From an uncultured Taibaiella sp. (lineage in GTDB: Bacteria > Bacteroidota > Bacteroidia > Chitinophagales > Chitinophagaceae), in contig CAMPJV010000092.1 in NCBI GenBank assembly GCA_946886975.1, forward strand, positions 1 to 8,913: a stretch of 8,913 nt of DNA. Direction: 5' to 3'. The number at the start of each line of letters is the position of its first letter. Position 1 is the first letter of the stretch. The position numbers and the translations under genes were made by a program. Of the stretch, positions 1 through 5,993 are shown piece after piece. The notes under the pieces are model-generated. The model was not told the DNA's origin. It searched no databases and was given only the letters and a program-made list of their open reading frames with translations.

Positions 1-2
1 GG

Positions 3-155
3 GTTGTTCCTGTTGTTGCTATCGTCTTCTATGTACTAGGCAGCCTTGAGCTGATTGCTGAGGAAATAGAAGATCCTTTTGGCAAAGATTCAAACGATCT
101 GCCCATGGAGAAAATGGCGGAGAACATAGGAAAGCATATACGAGAAATCCTCTGA
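3..155 (+). CDS. Bestrophin-family channel protein, C-terminal end (5' partial)
   Basis: Reading in frame from base 3 gives 50 residues ending at TGA 153-155; the start lies outside the window. The tail contains LELIAEEIEDPFG followed by an Asn-Asp-Leu-Pro segment and a short amphipathic helix. This is the conserved C-terminal signature of bacterial bestrophins (the UPF0187/YneE group), pentameric inner-membrane ion channels in which the acidic EEIEDPFG segment follows the last transmembrane helix. The preceding hydrophobic residues (VVPVVAIVFYVLG) fit the end of that helix. The family assignment comes from the motif as I recall it. The ion carried and the physiological role cannot be judged from this piece. 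The gene ends just upstream of an epimerase gene relic that is not related to it. Confidence 0.8.
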   Translation, partial: VVPVVAIVFYVLGSLELIAEEIEDPFGKDSNDLPMEKMAENIGKHIREIL

Positions 156-160
156 TTGGA

Positions 161-331
161 TTGGCGATGCCGCTTGAGGCACTTGCAAAGCGTCCGGTGG
201 AAAAACTTTGCGTCGCCTCAAGCATGAGTATTTATGGAGAAGGTTTGTATCGACCTGCTACCGGAAATGCTGAAGCAGGAGTAAAAAGAAAGCTCGATCA
301 GTTAAAAAAAAGGGACATGGGAGATGTTTAA
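161..331 (+). pseudogene. Fragment of an NAD-dependent epimerase/dehydratase gene
   Basis: One frame from about 161 to TAA 329-331 encodes roughly 56 residues. They include LAKRPVEKL, then VASSMSIYGEGLYR, then LDQLKKRDM. In extended-SDR sugar-nucleotide epimerases, RPVEKLVVASSMSIYGEG is the strand leading to the substrate-binding Ser, ahead of the catalytic YxxxK, and a charged 'LEQLRxxDW' stretch follows. The N-terminal GxxGxxG Rossmann segment and the YxxxK motif are both missing. Bestrophin coding sequence lies immediately upstream, and no homology resumes after 331 in any frame I read. An ATG at 167 could open a 54-residue peptide, but such a peptide could not be an active enzyme. The best reading is a deletion relic of a once full-length gene of about 320-370 codons. 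The alternative, a short domesticated ORF, seems unlikely. Confidence 0.7.
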
Positions 332-346
332 ACCTCAGCCGAGGTT
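331..346 (+). terminator. Small perfect hairpin after the epimerase relic
   Basis: AACCTC and GAGGTT form a perfect 6-bp stem around the 4-base loop AGCC. It directly overlaps the stop of the epimerase fragment. No T-run follows, so it is at best a weak terminator or a leftover one. A second, shorter stem (GAAG/CTTC, 368-379) followed by CTTTTT lies 20 bases further on and may be the better terminator. Confidence 0.3.
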
Positions 347-424
347 AATGATCAGTTATTAGAGCGTGAAGCAGGCTTCCTTTTTGCCGGAGACGCTACT
401 TTGCACCTCAAAATAGACTGATCG
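347..424 (+). promoter_or_regulatory. Upstream region of the exported protein gene, with a poor -7-like box
   Basis: TACTTTG at 397-403 resembles the Bacteroidota -7 box TAnnTTTG but has one spacer base too few. The only upstream TTTG (383-386) is too close to act as the -33 element. No Shine-Dalgarno sequence precedes the ATG at 425, which is normal for the phylum. Apart from the GAAG/CTTC-plus-T stretch at 368-385, nothing else recognisable lies here. Confidence 0.25.
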
Positions 425-1102
425 ATGAAAACATATTCCAAGATAACCCTGCTCGGCATCATGCTGTGTTTCAGCCTACCTTCTTTAGCACAGAAACCTA
501 AAACAGGCTGTATAGACGTAAACATACAAGGGCAGGCCGATGGCATAAAACTAGGTTTGAGTAAGCAAGGCCATATCATGTTCCAGGAAGGTGTGTTCCA
601 GATGACATCTATGGAGCCTACTCCTATAGCTGTAAAGATGTCGCAGGGGATTTCCTATCAGCTCATTTTTGTGGGCAGCGAAAACTCCAACCGCATGATC
701 ATGGAACTATATGATGGCAAGGATAGTAAAATAGATGAGAAGGTGGAAAGGGGTTCTTCCAACAGCATAGTTTACACTTTTACCCCTTCTAAAACAGATA
801 TATACCTTGTCACTCTCATTCAGAAGCGCGCCACGAAGGACATGTGCGGATACTTTGGGGTAATGATGAAAAGTGCACGTCCGGTGGCATCTGCGAGACC
901 AGTGCAACCTGGACAGCCACAACCTGCAGCACCTGTACCTGTACAGAAAAAAGCTCCCGCTAAAGTAGCAGCAACCCCTCCTCCGCCTCCGGCCAAAGCT
1001 GTTCCATCTATGGAAAACGGCTACAAGGATATGCCTGCTAATCAGCGCCCAAACCCAAACAGGACAAGAGCTACAAGGGAAGCGCAGCAAAATAAATACT
1101 AA
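425..1102 (+). CDS. Exported protein of unknown function with a proline-rich tail
   Basis: 225 residues. A Sec signal peptide is clear: Lys2 and Lys6, a hydrophobic core TLLGIMLCFSL, and a probable cleavage after Leu-Ala-Gln (21-23), so the mature protein is periplasmic or secreted. Residues about 27-150 look like one beta-rich domain with two cysteines, C29 and C141, near its two ends, possibly a disulfide closing the fold. Residues about 151-195 are a low-complexity Pro/Ala/Val linker (QPGQPQPAAP, five consecutive prolines at 185-189), followed by a basic, Asn/Arg-rich tail. The tail resembles a cell-wall-spanning or peptidoglycan-associated tether but carries no OmpA or T9SS signature. I do not recognise the family. 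The start is chosen because it begins the signal peptide. ung follows after 23 bases, so cotranscription is possible. Confidence 0.8.
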   Translation: MKTYSKITLLGIMLCFSLPSLAQKPKTGCIDVNIQGQADGIKLGLSKQGHIMFQEGVFQMTSMEPTPIAVKMSQGISYQLIFVGSENSNRMIMELYDGKDSKIDEKVERGSSNSIVYTFTPSKTDIYLVTLIQKRATKDMCGYFGVMMKSARPVASARPVQPGQPQPAAPVPVQKKAPAKVAATPPPPPAKAVPSMENGYKDMPANQRPNPNRTRATREAQQNKY

Positions 1103-1113
1103 GGCGGATTATA

Positions 1114-1121
1114 TAGATTTG
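1114..1121 (+). promoter_or_regulatory. Candidate -7 box immediately before ung
   Basis: TAGATTTG matches the Bacteroidota TAnnTTTG consensus exactly and ends four bases before the ung ATG. If used, transcription would begin at or next to the start codon and give a leaderless mRNA. No TTTG or TTG sits 17-23 bases upstream, so the match may be chance. Confidence 0.35.
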
Positions 1122-1125
1122 CCGG

Positions 1126-1800
1126 ATGGACGTGAAGATCAACGCCACCTGGAAAGAAGCGCTTAAGGATCAATTTGAGCAACCTTACTTTCACCGGATA
1201 GTTGCCTACCTGAAGCAGGAGAAATGCCAGGGTAAGACGATCTATCCTGCCGGCCCAAATATATTCTCAGCATTCGATACTACGCCATTTGACAAGGTAA
1301 AGGTTGTGATACTGGGGCAAGATCCGTATCACAACCCTAACCAGGCGCACGGCCTCGCCTTCTCCGTTCAGTCGGGCATCCAGCCCCCACCCTCTCTGGT
1401 AAATATCTACAAGGAAATTATGCAGGACGTTGGCTGTGGCATCCCTACGCATGGCAACCTGGAAAAATGGGCCAAACAAGGAGTGTTGTTACTGAATGCA
1501 GCACTGACGGTGATCGCGCATAGCCCGATGTCTCACAGCAAGATTGGCTGGCATGAATTCACCAATGCTGTGATAAAAGCAGTAAGCGACAAGAAGGAGC
1601 ATGTGGTCTTTATGCTCTGGGGGGCATTCGCAAAGAGCAAACAGGAATTGATAGATAACTCCAAACACTTAATTTTGACCGCAGCTCATCCGTCACCGCT
1701 GTCAGCGCACAACGGGTTTTTCGGCTGCCGCCATTTTAGCAAGGCCAATGAATGGCTTGTGGCGCAGGGCATAGAGCCAATCGACTGGTCAATAGAATGA
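1126..1800 (+). CDS. ung: Uracil-DNA glycosylase, family 1
   Basis: 224 residues, the usual length for Ung (E. coli 229). It removes uracil from DNA in the cytoplasm and starts base-excision repair. The key parts are all visible. The water-activating loop is GQDPYH (64-69) with catalytic Asp66. Next come the PPPS segment (87-90), LLLNAALTV with the uracil-recognising Asn124, and MLWGAFA (163-169). The Leu-intercalation loop HPSPLSA (188-194) carries catalytic His188, followed by GFFGCRHFSKAN. Nothing is missing, so it should be active. The ATG at 1126 starts the typical N-terminal region; the upstream gene stops 23 bases before it. The TGA stop overlaps the ATG of the acyltransferase gene, which points to coupled translation. 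Confidence 0.97.
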   Translation: MDVKINATWKEALKDQFEQPYFHRIVAYLKQEKCQGKTIYPAGPNIFSAFDTTPFDKVKVVILGQDPYHNPNQAHGLAFSVQSGIQPPPSLVNIYKEIMQDVGCGIPTHGNLEKWAKQGVLLLNAALTVIAHSPMSHSKIGWHEFTNAVIKAVSDKKEHVVFMLWGAFAKSKQELIDNSKHLILTAAHPSPLSAHNGFFGCRHFSKANEWLVAQGIEPIDWSIE

Positions 1801-2549
1801 GATTCATAAAGAAGTTAGCCGGACATATATTCTTCATTTACGCCATACTGCTGTTCGTGGTAACTATGCTGGTGGTGTTCATACCGGTCTGGATCACGTC
1901 CTTTTTCCCTGAACCCGGGAGAACCCGGATGCTGCATAGCATTTTCAGAACCTGGATGGGCGTGTACCTTCCCCTGGTGCTCTGCCCGGTGCACAGGAAA
2001 GGGAAGGAGCATTTCAAGAAAGGAGAGAATTATGTTGTGGTTGTGAACCATAACTCTCTTGCTGACATACCTGTATCCTCTCCATGGATACCCGGCGCTA
2101 ACAAGACGCTGGCGAAGATGGAAATGGCTAAGATTCCTATCTTTGGAGTGATCTATAAGTCTGGATCAGTGCTGGTAGACCGGAAGAAAGAAGGGAGCCG
2201 CAGGGAGAGCTTTATGAGGATGCAGGAAATGCTGGACCTTGGCCTTCACCTTTGCCTTTATCCGGAAGGTACCCGAAACAAGACGGACAAACCCCTGCAG
2301 CCCTTTTACGACGGCGCCTTCAATGTAGCTATCAAGGCACAAAAACCTGTGATACCAGCCCTGATATTCAACACTAAAAAGATCTATCCAAATACCAGTA
2401 CCACCTGGGCGGCCCCTATGCCGATCCATATCCACTTTCTTCAGCCGATAAGTACGGAAGGACTGACGCTTGCAGATACGGCACTATTGAAAGAGAGAGT
2501 ATTTAATATTATGGAAGAGTATTATGTGGCTAACATGAACAAGTTATGA
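1797..2549 (+). CDS. plsC: 1-acyl-sn-glycerol-3-phosphate acyltransferase (PlsC family)
   Basis: 250 residues from the ATG at 1797. That ATG overlaps the ung TGA and is preferred over an in-frame ATG at 1752, because the first residues (MRFIKKLAGH) then lead straight into a membrane helix. Residues about 10-36 are hydrophobic and anchor the protein in the inner membrane. The acyltransferase motifs follow in order: NHNSLAD (84-90) with the catalytic His85/Asp90 HX4D pair, GSVLVDR (123-129), the phosphate-binding EGTR (157-160), and VIPALI (185-190). The expected reaction is acylation of lysophosphatidic acid to phosphatidic acid in phospholipid synthesis. Other lysolipid or ornithine-lipid acyl acceptors are possible because this family is broad. 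Its stop overlaps the next start (ATGA, 2546-2549). Confidence 0.88.
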   Translation: MRFIKKLAGHIFFIYAILLFVVTMLVVFIPVWITSFFPEPGRTRMLHSIFRTWMGVYLPLVLCPVHRKGKEHFKKGENYVVVVNHNSLADIPVSSPWIPGANKTLAKMEMAKIPIFGVIYKSGSVLVDRKKEGSRRESFMRMQEMLDLGLHLCLYPEGTRNKTDKPLQPFYDGAFNVAIKAQKPVIPALIFNTKKIYPNTSTTWAAPMPIHIHFLQPISTEGLTLADTALLKERVFNIMEEYYVANMNKL

Positions 2550-3325
2550 CGTACAATCTGATCGGCACTGGCAACATGGCCTGGTTCCTTGCAGGAAGAC
2601 TGAGAGACGCAGGCTTTGGATGCATGGGCGTTTATGGGAGAGATGCGGACAAAGCACAGGAACTGGCAGAACGCGCAGGCGGGCCAATAATAGAGTGGCT
2701 AGAGGATCTGAACGATGATGCTGACTGTACCATAGTGGCCGTGAGCGATCATTCCATTGCAGAAGTTGCTAATAGCCTCACTCTCACTAATAGTGTAGTG
2801 CTTCACAATGCAGGAGCAGTTCCGCTGGGGATTATCAACAATGAGCACAAGGCAGTGCTGTGGTTCATCTACTCTATTCTGAAAACGGAGCTTCCTGACC
2901 ATAGGGCAATACCGGTAATGTGGGAGGCATCATCACCCAAAGCGGCTAATGTGGTGAAAGCTATTGGCGGGGCTGTATCGGATATAATGATGGAAGGGGG
3001 TGCAGGAAAGAGGCAGTGGCTTCACCTTTCGGCTGTATTTGCCAACAACTTCACTAATCATTTAGTCACTATTTGTGAGAAGATATGCCAGGAGCAGGGC
3101 CTTTCATTCAAGCTGATGATGCCCATTCTGCAGCAAACGCTATACAGGATCAACTATAAGTCACCTGCTGAGCTACAAACCGGGCCCGCAATAAGAAAGG
3201 ACGGCACTACCATAGATAAACACATACAGCTATTAGCTCAACACCCTCAGTGGCAGCAGGTTTACCAATCTTTGACATCATCTATAGAAGATATGTATAA
3301 CTCAGACCCTGAAGGAAAGGCATGA
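2546..3325 (+). CDS. Rossmann-fold / DUF2520-domain protein
   Basis: 259 residues. The N-terminus MTYNLIGTGNMAWFLAGRL is a glycine-rich Rossmann nucleotide-binding loop, close to ketopantoate reductase/ProC-like dehydrogenases, and the Rossmann part runs to about residue 110. The C-terminal half matches the DUF2520 helical domain as I recall it: LHLSAVFANNFTNHL, a Pro-containing 'MPILQQTLYRI' helix, and the highly conserved QTGPAIRKDGTTIDKH. By fold it should be an NAD(P)-dependent dehydrogenase or a non-catalytic relative; the substrate is not known to me. The segment VLWFIYSILKTELP replaces the 'YPLQTF' seen in many members. Its start overlaps the plsC stop by four bases, so it is probably translated with plsC and ung. 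There is no obvious functional link with either. Confidence 0.85.
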   Translation: MTYNLIGTGNMAWFLAGRLRDAGFGCMGVYGRDADKAQELAERAGGPIIEWLEDLNDDADCTIVAVSDHSIAEVANSLTLTNSVVLHNAGAVPLGIINNEHKAVLWFIYSILKTELPDHRAIPVMWEASSPKAANVVKAIGGAVSDIMMEGGAGKRQWLHLSAVFANNFTNHLVTICEKICQEQGLSFKLMMPILQQTLYRINYKSPAELQTGPAIRKDGTTIDKHIQLLAQHPQWQQVYQSLTSSIEDMYNSDPEGKA

Positions 3326-3330
3326 ACTGT

Positions 3331-3338
3331 TACCTTTG
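3331..3338 (+). promoter_or_regulatory. -7 box of the ferredoxin promoter
   Basis: TACCTTTG, continuing GCGG, matches the Bacteroidota TAnnTTTG element exactly and lies 23 bases before the ferredoxin ATG. The predicted transcription start is about 3342-3345. No good -33 TTTG is visible; that region falls inside the 3' end of the DUF2520 gene. It suggests the ferredoxin-IscX unit is transcribed separately from ung-plsC-DUF2520. Confidence 0.55.
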
Positions 3339-3361
3339 CGGCAAATAAGGCTTACCAATAG

Positions 3362-3700
3362 ATGTATACGATCAAGTTTAACTTTGAACAAAAAGGACTG
3401 GAGCCGGTAACCATAGAGAACGTGGAGGCCGGACAGAGCATACTGGAAGCGGCGCTGGAGAACAATATAGAATTGCACCATAACTGCGGAATGGTATGTG
3501 CCTGCAGCACGTGCCATCTGTACCTGGAGCAGGGCGAGGAATTCGTGCCGGAGATAACAGATAAAGAAGAAGATTTCATTGACAGAGCGAGGAATCCTAA
3601 GCTCAACTCAAGGCTGGGCTGCCAATGTATCCTGGATGAGGGCCAGTCGGGCACCATTGAAGTGACCATACCAGACCAGTCAGTAATACACGGAGATTAA
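3362..3700 (+). CDS. fdx: Adrenodoxin-type [2Fe-2S] ferredoxin
   Basis: 112 residues. Cluster ligands are C42, C48 and C51 in CGMVCACSTCHLYL, plus C87 in SRLGCQC, giving the C-x5-C-x2-C-x35-C pattern of adrenodoxin/Isc-type ferredoxins. Two further cysteines, C46 and C89, lie close to the cluster. The acidic stretch EITDKEEDFID (64-74) corresponds to the helix that docks with redox partners. In bacteria this type donates electrons in Fe-S cluster assembly (Fdx with IscS/IscU) or to P450s. The IscX gene 44 bases downstream favours the first role here. The start gives the normal N-terminal beta strand, and the -7 box upstream is correctly placed. The fdx symbol is by analogy; strict orthology to E. 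coli Fdx is not shown. Confidence 0.92.
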   Translation: MYTIKFNFEQKGLEPVTIENVEAGQSILEAALENNIELHHNCGMVCACSTCHLYLEQGEEFVPEITDKEEDFIDRARNPKLNSRLGCQCILDEGQSGTIEVTIPDQSVIHGD

Positions 3701-3744
3701 AGGAAAAACGTTCTAATAACAAGCAACGACACTAACAACGAAAC

Positions 3745-3984
3745 ATGCACTACGAACCACCGATACACTGGAACGATCATGAAGATATTGCACTGAAGCT
3801 ATACGAACGTTTTGGAGACGACTTCGGAGAAAGCCAGATTTATCGAGTACGCTTTACGGACCTGCTGGAGTGGGTGCTGGAAGTGCCTCATTTCGCGGGC
3901 AAGCGGGAGGAGAGCAATGAGGGTCACCTGGAAATGATACAGAGCGCCTGGGTGTATGAGTGGAGAGACAACCAGGACAAGTAA
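3745..3984 (+). CDS. iscX: IscX-like Fe-S cluster assembly protein
   Basis: 79 residues, slightly longer than E. coli IscX (66). It shares the IscX layout: an N-terminal HWND and helix (8-23), RFTDLLEWVLEV (36-47) matching the E. coli RFTDMHQWI segment, then EESNEGHLEMIQSAWVYEW (55-73) matching SNEKILEAILLVW. It is strongly acidic, as the family is. IscX binds Fe2+ and the cysteine desulfurase IscS and modulates cluster assembly on IscU. A four-to-five-residue insertion sits before RFTD, and the C-terminal tail is polar. The gene follows the ferredoxin by 44 bases on the same strand and is likely cotranscribed, the same fdx-iscX order as at the end of the E. coli isc operon. The call is from motif recognition only. 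Confidence 0.85.
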   Translation: MHYEPPIHWNDHEDIALKLYERFGDDFGESQIYRVRFTDLLEWVLEVPHFAGKREESNEGHLEMIQSAWVYEWRDNQDK

Positions 3985-4007
3985 GTCCAGACATTTAAAG
4001 AGAAACG

Positions 4008-4556
4008 ATGAAATATGCTGCGTTAATATTCTTTGCCCTGTTGCTGGTCTTCAGTGCATGCAAGAAAAGCGATGACTCCGGACAGACGCCGCCCCCTGCA
4101 GACAGCGCCTACTACTTCCAATTCAGTTTCCAAGACAGTGATTATCACCTCAAATCTATTCTTCCTGCGAGCGTGCCCTCCTATGCAAATGAGATAAGAG
4201 GGATACAGACACCGGGAGCAGCAGAAGTGCCGCTAATCATTCTATCACTTATCTGGCCGGCAAACCACGAGGTGACGGATGGTGATGTACTCGGCCTTGA
4301 GGGATAGACAATCTCTTTGGGGGCCAACTCGCGCATATCGTTTGTGAAAGAGGTGAATGGCACTATCTGGCATTCCGTAAGCGGGCAGGTGGCAATACAT
4401 AAAGTGACCTTCATAGAAGGTCAGACCACAACCGGGGCCCTGGTACTGGTCCATGCTATCAGCGGTACCTGCATTGCAACAATGTCTGATGGGACGAACA
4501 CAGAGAACCTGATGAACGGCTCCTTTAACCTGGCAGTTGGGGTACTGGCCAGGTAG
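4008..4556 (+). pseudogene. Lipoprotein gene interrupted by one in-frame TAG
   Basis: A 99-codon ORF (4008-4307) and the following open stretch to TAG 4554-4556 share one frame and are separated only by TAG 4305-4307. Together they read as a single protein of about 182 residues. The N-terminus is a lipoprotein signal peptide (MKYAALIFFALLLVF) with a lipobox ending at C18, followed by KKSDDS, as in surface-directed Bacteroidota lipoproteins. The second half has no start of its own beyond a TTG at 4317, yet it looks protein-like: alternating beta pattern, SGQVAIHKVTF, and ends FNLAVGVLAR. One base change (for example CAG or GAG to TAG) would explain the break. Options are a recent pseudogene, a sequencing error, or a truncated 99-residue lipoprotein. 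The family is not recognised. It starts 23 bases after iscX. Confidence 0.7.
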
Positions 4557-4567
4557 AGAGGGCTCAA

Positions 4568-4598
4568 GAGGGGCGACTGTGAGGACGGTGTCGCTCTC
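4568..4598. terminator. Imperfect hairpin between convergent genes
   Basis: GCGAC (4573-4577) pairs with GTCGC (4590-4594) around a 12-base loop, and the stem extends outward with GAG/CTC after a small bulge. It lies just after the interrupted lipoprotein gene and before the 3' end of the convergent T9SS gene, where a shared terminator would be expected. There is no T-run on either side, so support is modest. Confidence 0.28.
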
Positions 4599-4644
4599 AG
4601 ATTGCAGCAACGAAAAGCCTATCGATTTTAGAGGAAAACAGACT

Positions 4645-5775
4645 TTACCTTTTTACAACTTTCGCTGTGTGCGTTATGCCTTCAGCGAGTACCGTAATGG
4701 TGTATAAACCAGCAGGAAGCGAACGCATATCGTGGAAGTACACGGTGCTGTTAGAAGTAGTGTAGGCCTTAGAAAGCAGCAGCTTTCCTGTCTCATCAGC
4801 CAATAATACCTCGACTACACCCTTTGGCTCCATTGGAAGCGTTATGGTTACGGTGCCTTCGGTGGGATTTGGGTAAAGCACAAATGTAGCCGATGAAGTC
4901 GCTGAAGGCTTAATCTTTACCGTCTTACTCATTGTTACGCTCCCTTCTATATCTACCATCCTCATGCGATAGTAAAGGTTACCAGATGTAGGGACTTCGT
5001 GGTCTGCATAGAAATAATCAGAAGCCACTCCCTTTGCGTTCACCTTTCCAACAGTCGCATAGGCCCTGCCGTCGATAGACCGCTCTATTTCAAAGTGGCT
5101 GGCGTCCTGCTCGCTCGCTGTTGTCCACCTTAGCAGAGGCGCTCCGTTCTTATAGCTCCCTTCAAAGTTTGTGAGGTTTACAGCAAGTGGAATGATATTC
5201 AGGCCGAACTGTCCTAACTGGGCTCCGACAGTACCGGTAGTAGCTGTATACCCGGCATATAATCTCTTGCTTGGAACAGTAGCGTTCCTGATAGTAAATC
5301 CCTGGTTAGTAGCTGTGTTGGCACAGCTGCCTTGTACCAGCAGGTTCAGTGTATTGTCGTAGTAGAACGGGGACTGCAGCATAAACTCCACCCAATCGCC
5401 AGTTACCAAAGCTGTGTAGACGCGGGTAGCTGCATAATAGACGGTATCAAGACCAGTGAAGAAAGTACTGGTACTGCCAAAGTCTGATATGCCAACATAA
5501 CCCAGCGCAATACGAACATCAGGACTGGTGCGCACTTGTGTAGTTGCCGTGAACGTTGTGCCCACCTGGAAGAATACAGAGCTTATGTATCCTGATGGTG
5601 GAAGAACGGGAAAATCGGCTGGTGTGTAAATACCCTGGAGCTTGTTGCTGGAAGCTGAGTTGAAGGGAAAAGAGTTTCCGCCGGTTGGTGCTAAAGTAGA
5701 TGTGTAGGCGGGTACCTGTGCAGTGGAAGACAACGAGCCGACCAGCAAAAGCAATATTGTAAAGGTTCTCTTCAT
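4645..5775 (-). CDS. T9SS-exported protein with Fn3-like and type A sorting domains
   Basis: 376 residues from the ATG at 5773-5775. An in-frame ATG 27 bases upstream (5802) is rejected because it adds polar residues before the signal peptide and lies at or before the predicted transcription start. A signal peptide (MKRTFTILLLLVGSLSSTAQ) is followed by a Ser/Thr-rich beta domain of about 175 residues that I cannot assign. Residues about 196-290 are an Fn3-like module common in Bacteroidota surface proteins (LRWTTASEQDASHFEIERS, then YYRMRMVDIEG). The C-terminus from about 298 is a type IX secretion type A sorting domain: LYPNP, TVTITL, DETGKLLLSK, LPAGLYTITV, and a final KVVKR. The protein should be exported by T9SS and anchored or released at the cell surface, probably for adhesion or ligand binding. 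No catalytic motif is visible. Confidence 0.9.
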   Translation of the reverse strand: MKRTFTILLLLVGSLSSTAQVPAYTSTLAPTGGNSFPFNSASSNKLQGIYTPADFPVLPPSGYISSVFFQVGTTFTATTQVRTSPDVRIALGYVGISDFGSTSTFFTGLDTVYYAATRVYTALVTGDWVEFMLQSPFYYDNTLNLLVQGSCANTATNQGFTIRNATVPSKRLYAGYTATTGTVGAQLGQFGLNIIPLAVNLTNFEGSYKNGAPLLRWTTASEQDASHFEIERSIDGRAYATVGKVNAKGVASDYFYADHEVPTSGNLYYRMRMVDIEGSVTMSKTVKIKPSATSSATFVLYPNPTEGTVTITLPMEPKGVVEVLLADETGKLLLSKAYTTSNSTVYFHDMRSLPAGLYTITVLAEGITHTAKVVKR

Positions 5776-5809
5776 TGTATTATGTTTTTGGCTGATTATC
5801 AATATGTCT

Positions 5810-5817
5810 TAAAGATA
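5810..5817 (-). promoter_or_regulatory. Candidate -7 box of the T9SS gene
   Basis: On the minus strand this reads TATCTTTA, seven of eight positions of TAnnTTTG. It lies 35 bases before the chosen ATG at 5775 and supports that start over the one at 5802. A convincing -33 element is not visible. Confidence 0.4.
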
Positions 5818-5924
5818 GCAATATCCTGATATAAGCGAAGCACGGAAGTGCAGCATACGCATCTGGACTGCCTGCAGCTTTACATACCTTTTTGTTTGCA
5901 GGAGGGCGGGCGGATATAACGCGA

Positions 5925-5937
5925 AAGGCTTGGCCTT
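5925..5937 (-). terminator. Short hairpin downstream of the VOC gene
   Basis: AAGGC and GCCTT form a perfect 5-bp stem with a 3-base loop, 57 bases after the VOC stop codon on the minus strand. It has only a single T beyond the stem, so termination strength is doubtful. The rest of 5818-5993 shows nothing recognisable. Confidence 0.25.
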
Positions 5938-5993
5938 AAGAAGCGGGTGCGGTCACTGAGTTGTTCCGGGAGATCGTTAAAATGCCAGAAAAG

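Noticed and set aside
368..385. Strong intrinsic terminator (GAAG/CTTC then T-run)
   Set aside because: The stem is only four base pairs, too weak to call with confidence; noted within the upstream-region entry only.
707..1090. Minus-strand open frame of 127 codons
   Set aside because: It is antisense to the exported protein gene. The product is Arg/Cys/Trp-rich, typical of a shadow frame opposite a proline-rich stretch.
1752..1796. N-terminal extension of the acyltransferase from the ATG at 1752
   Set aside because: It would overlap ung by 49 bases and add an Arg/Ala/Gly stretch from the out-of-frame ung tail. The ATG at 1797 gives a normal membrane-anchor start.
4317..4556. Independent 79-residue gene starting at TTG
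   Set aside because: Same frame as the lipoprotein, no promoter or signal peptide, and a rare start codon. Better read as the second half of one interrupted gene.
4245..4610. Minus-strand open frame of 121 codons across the TAG-interrupted lipoprotein
   Set aside because: No signal peptide or domain is visible, and the plus frame shows lipoprotein features on both sides of the stop. It was considered as an alternative to a pseudogene and is less convincing.
5776..5802. N-terminal extension of the T9SS protein from the ATG at 5802
   Set aside because: It adds MIISQKHNT before a good signal peptide and sits at or before the predicted transcription start.
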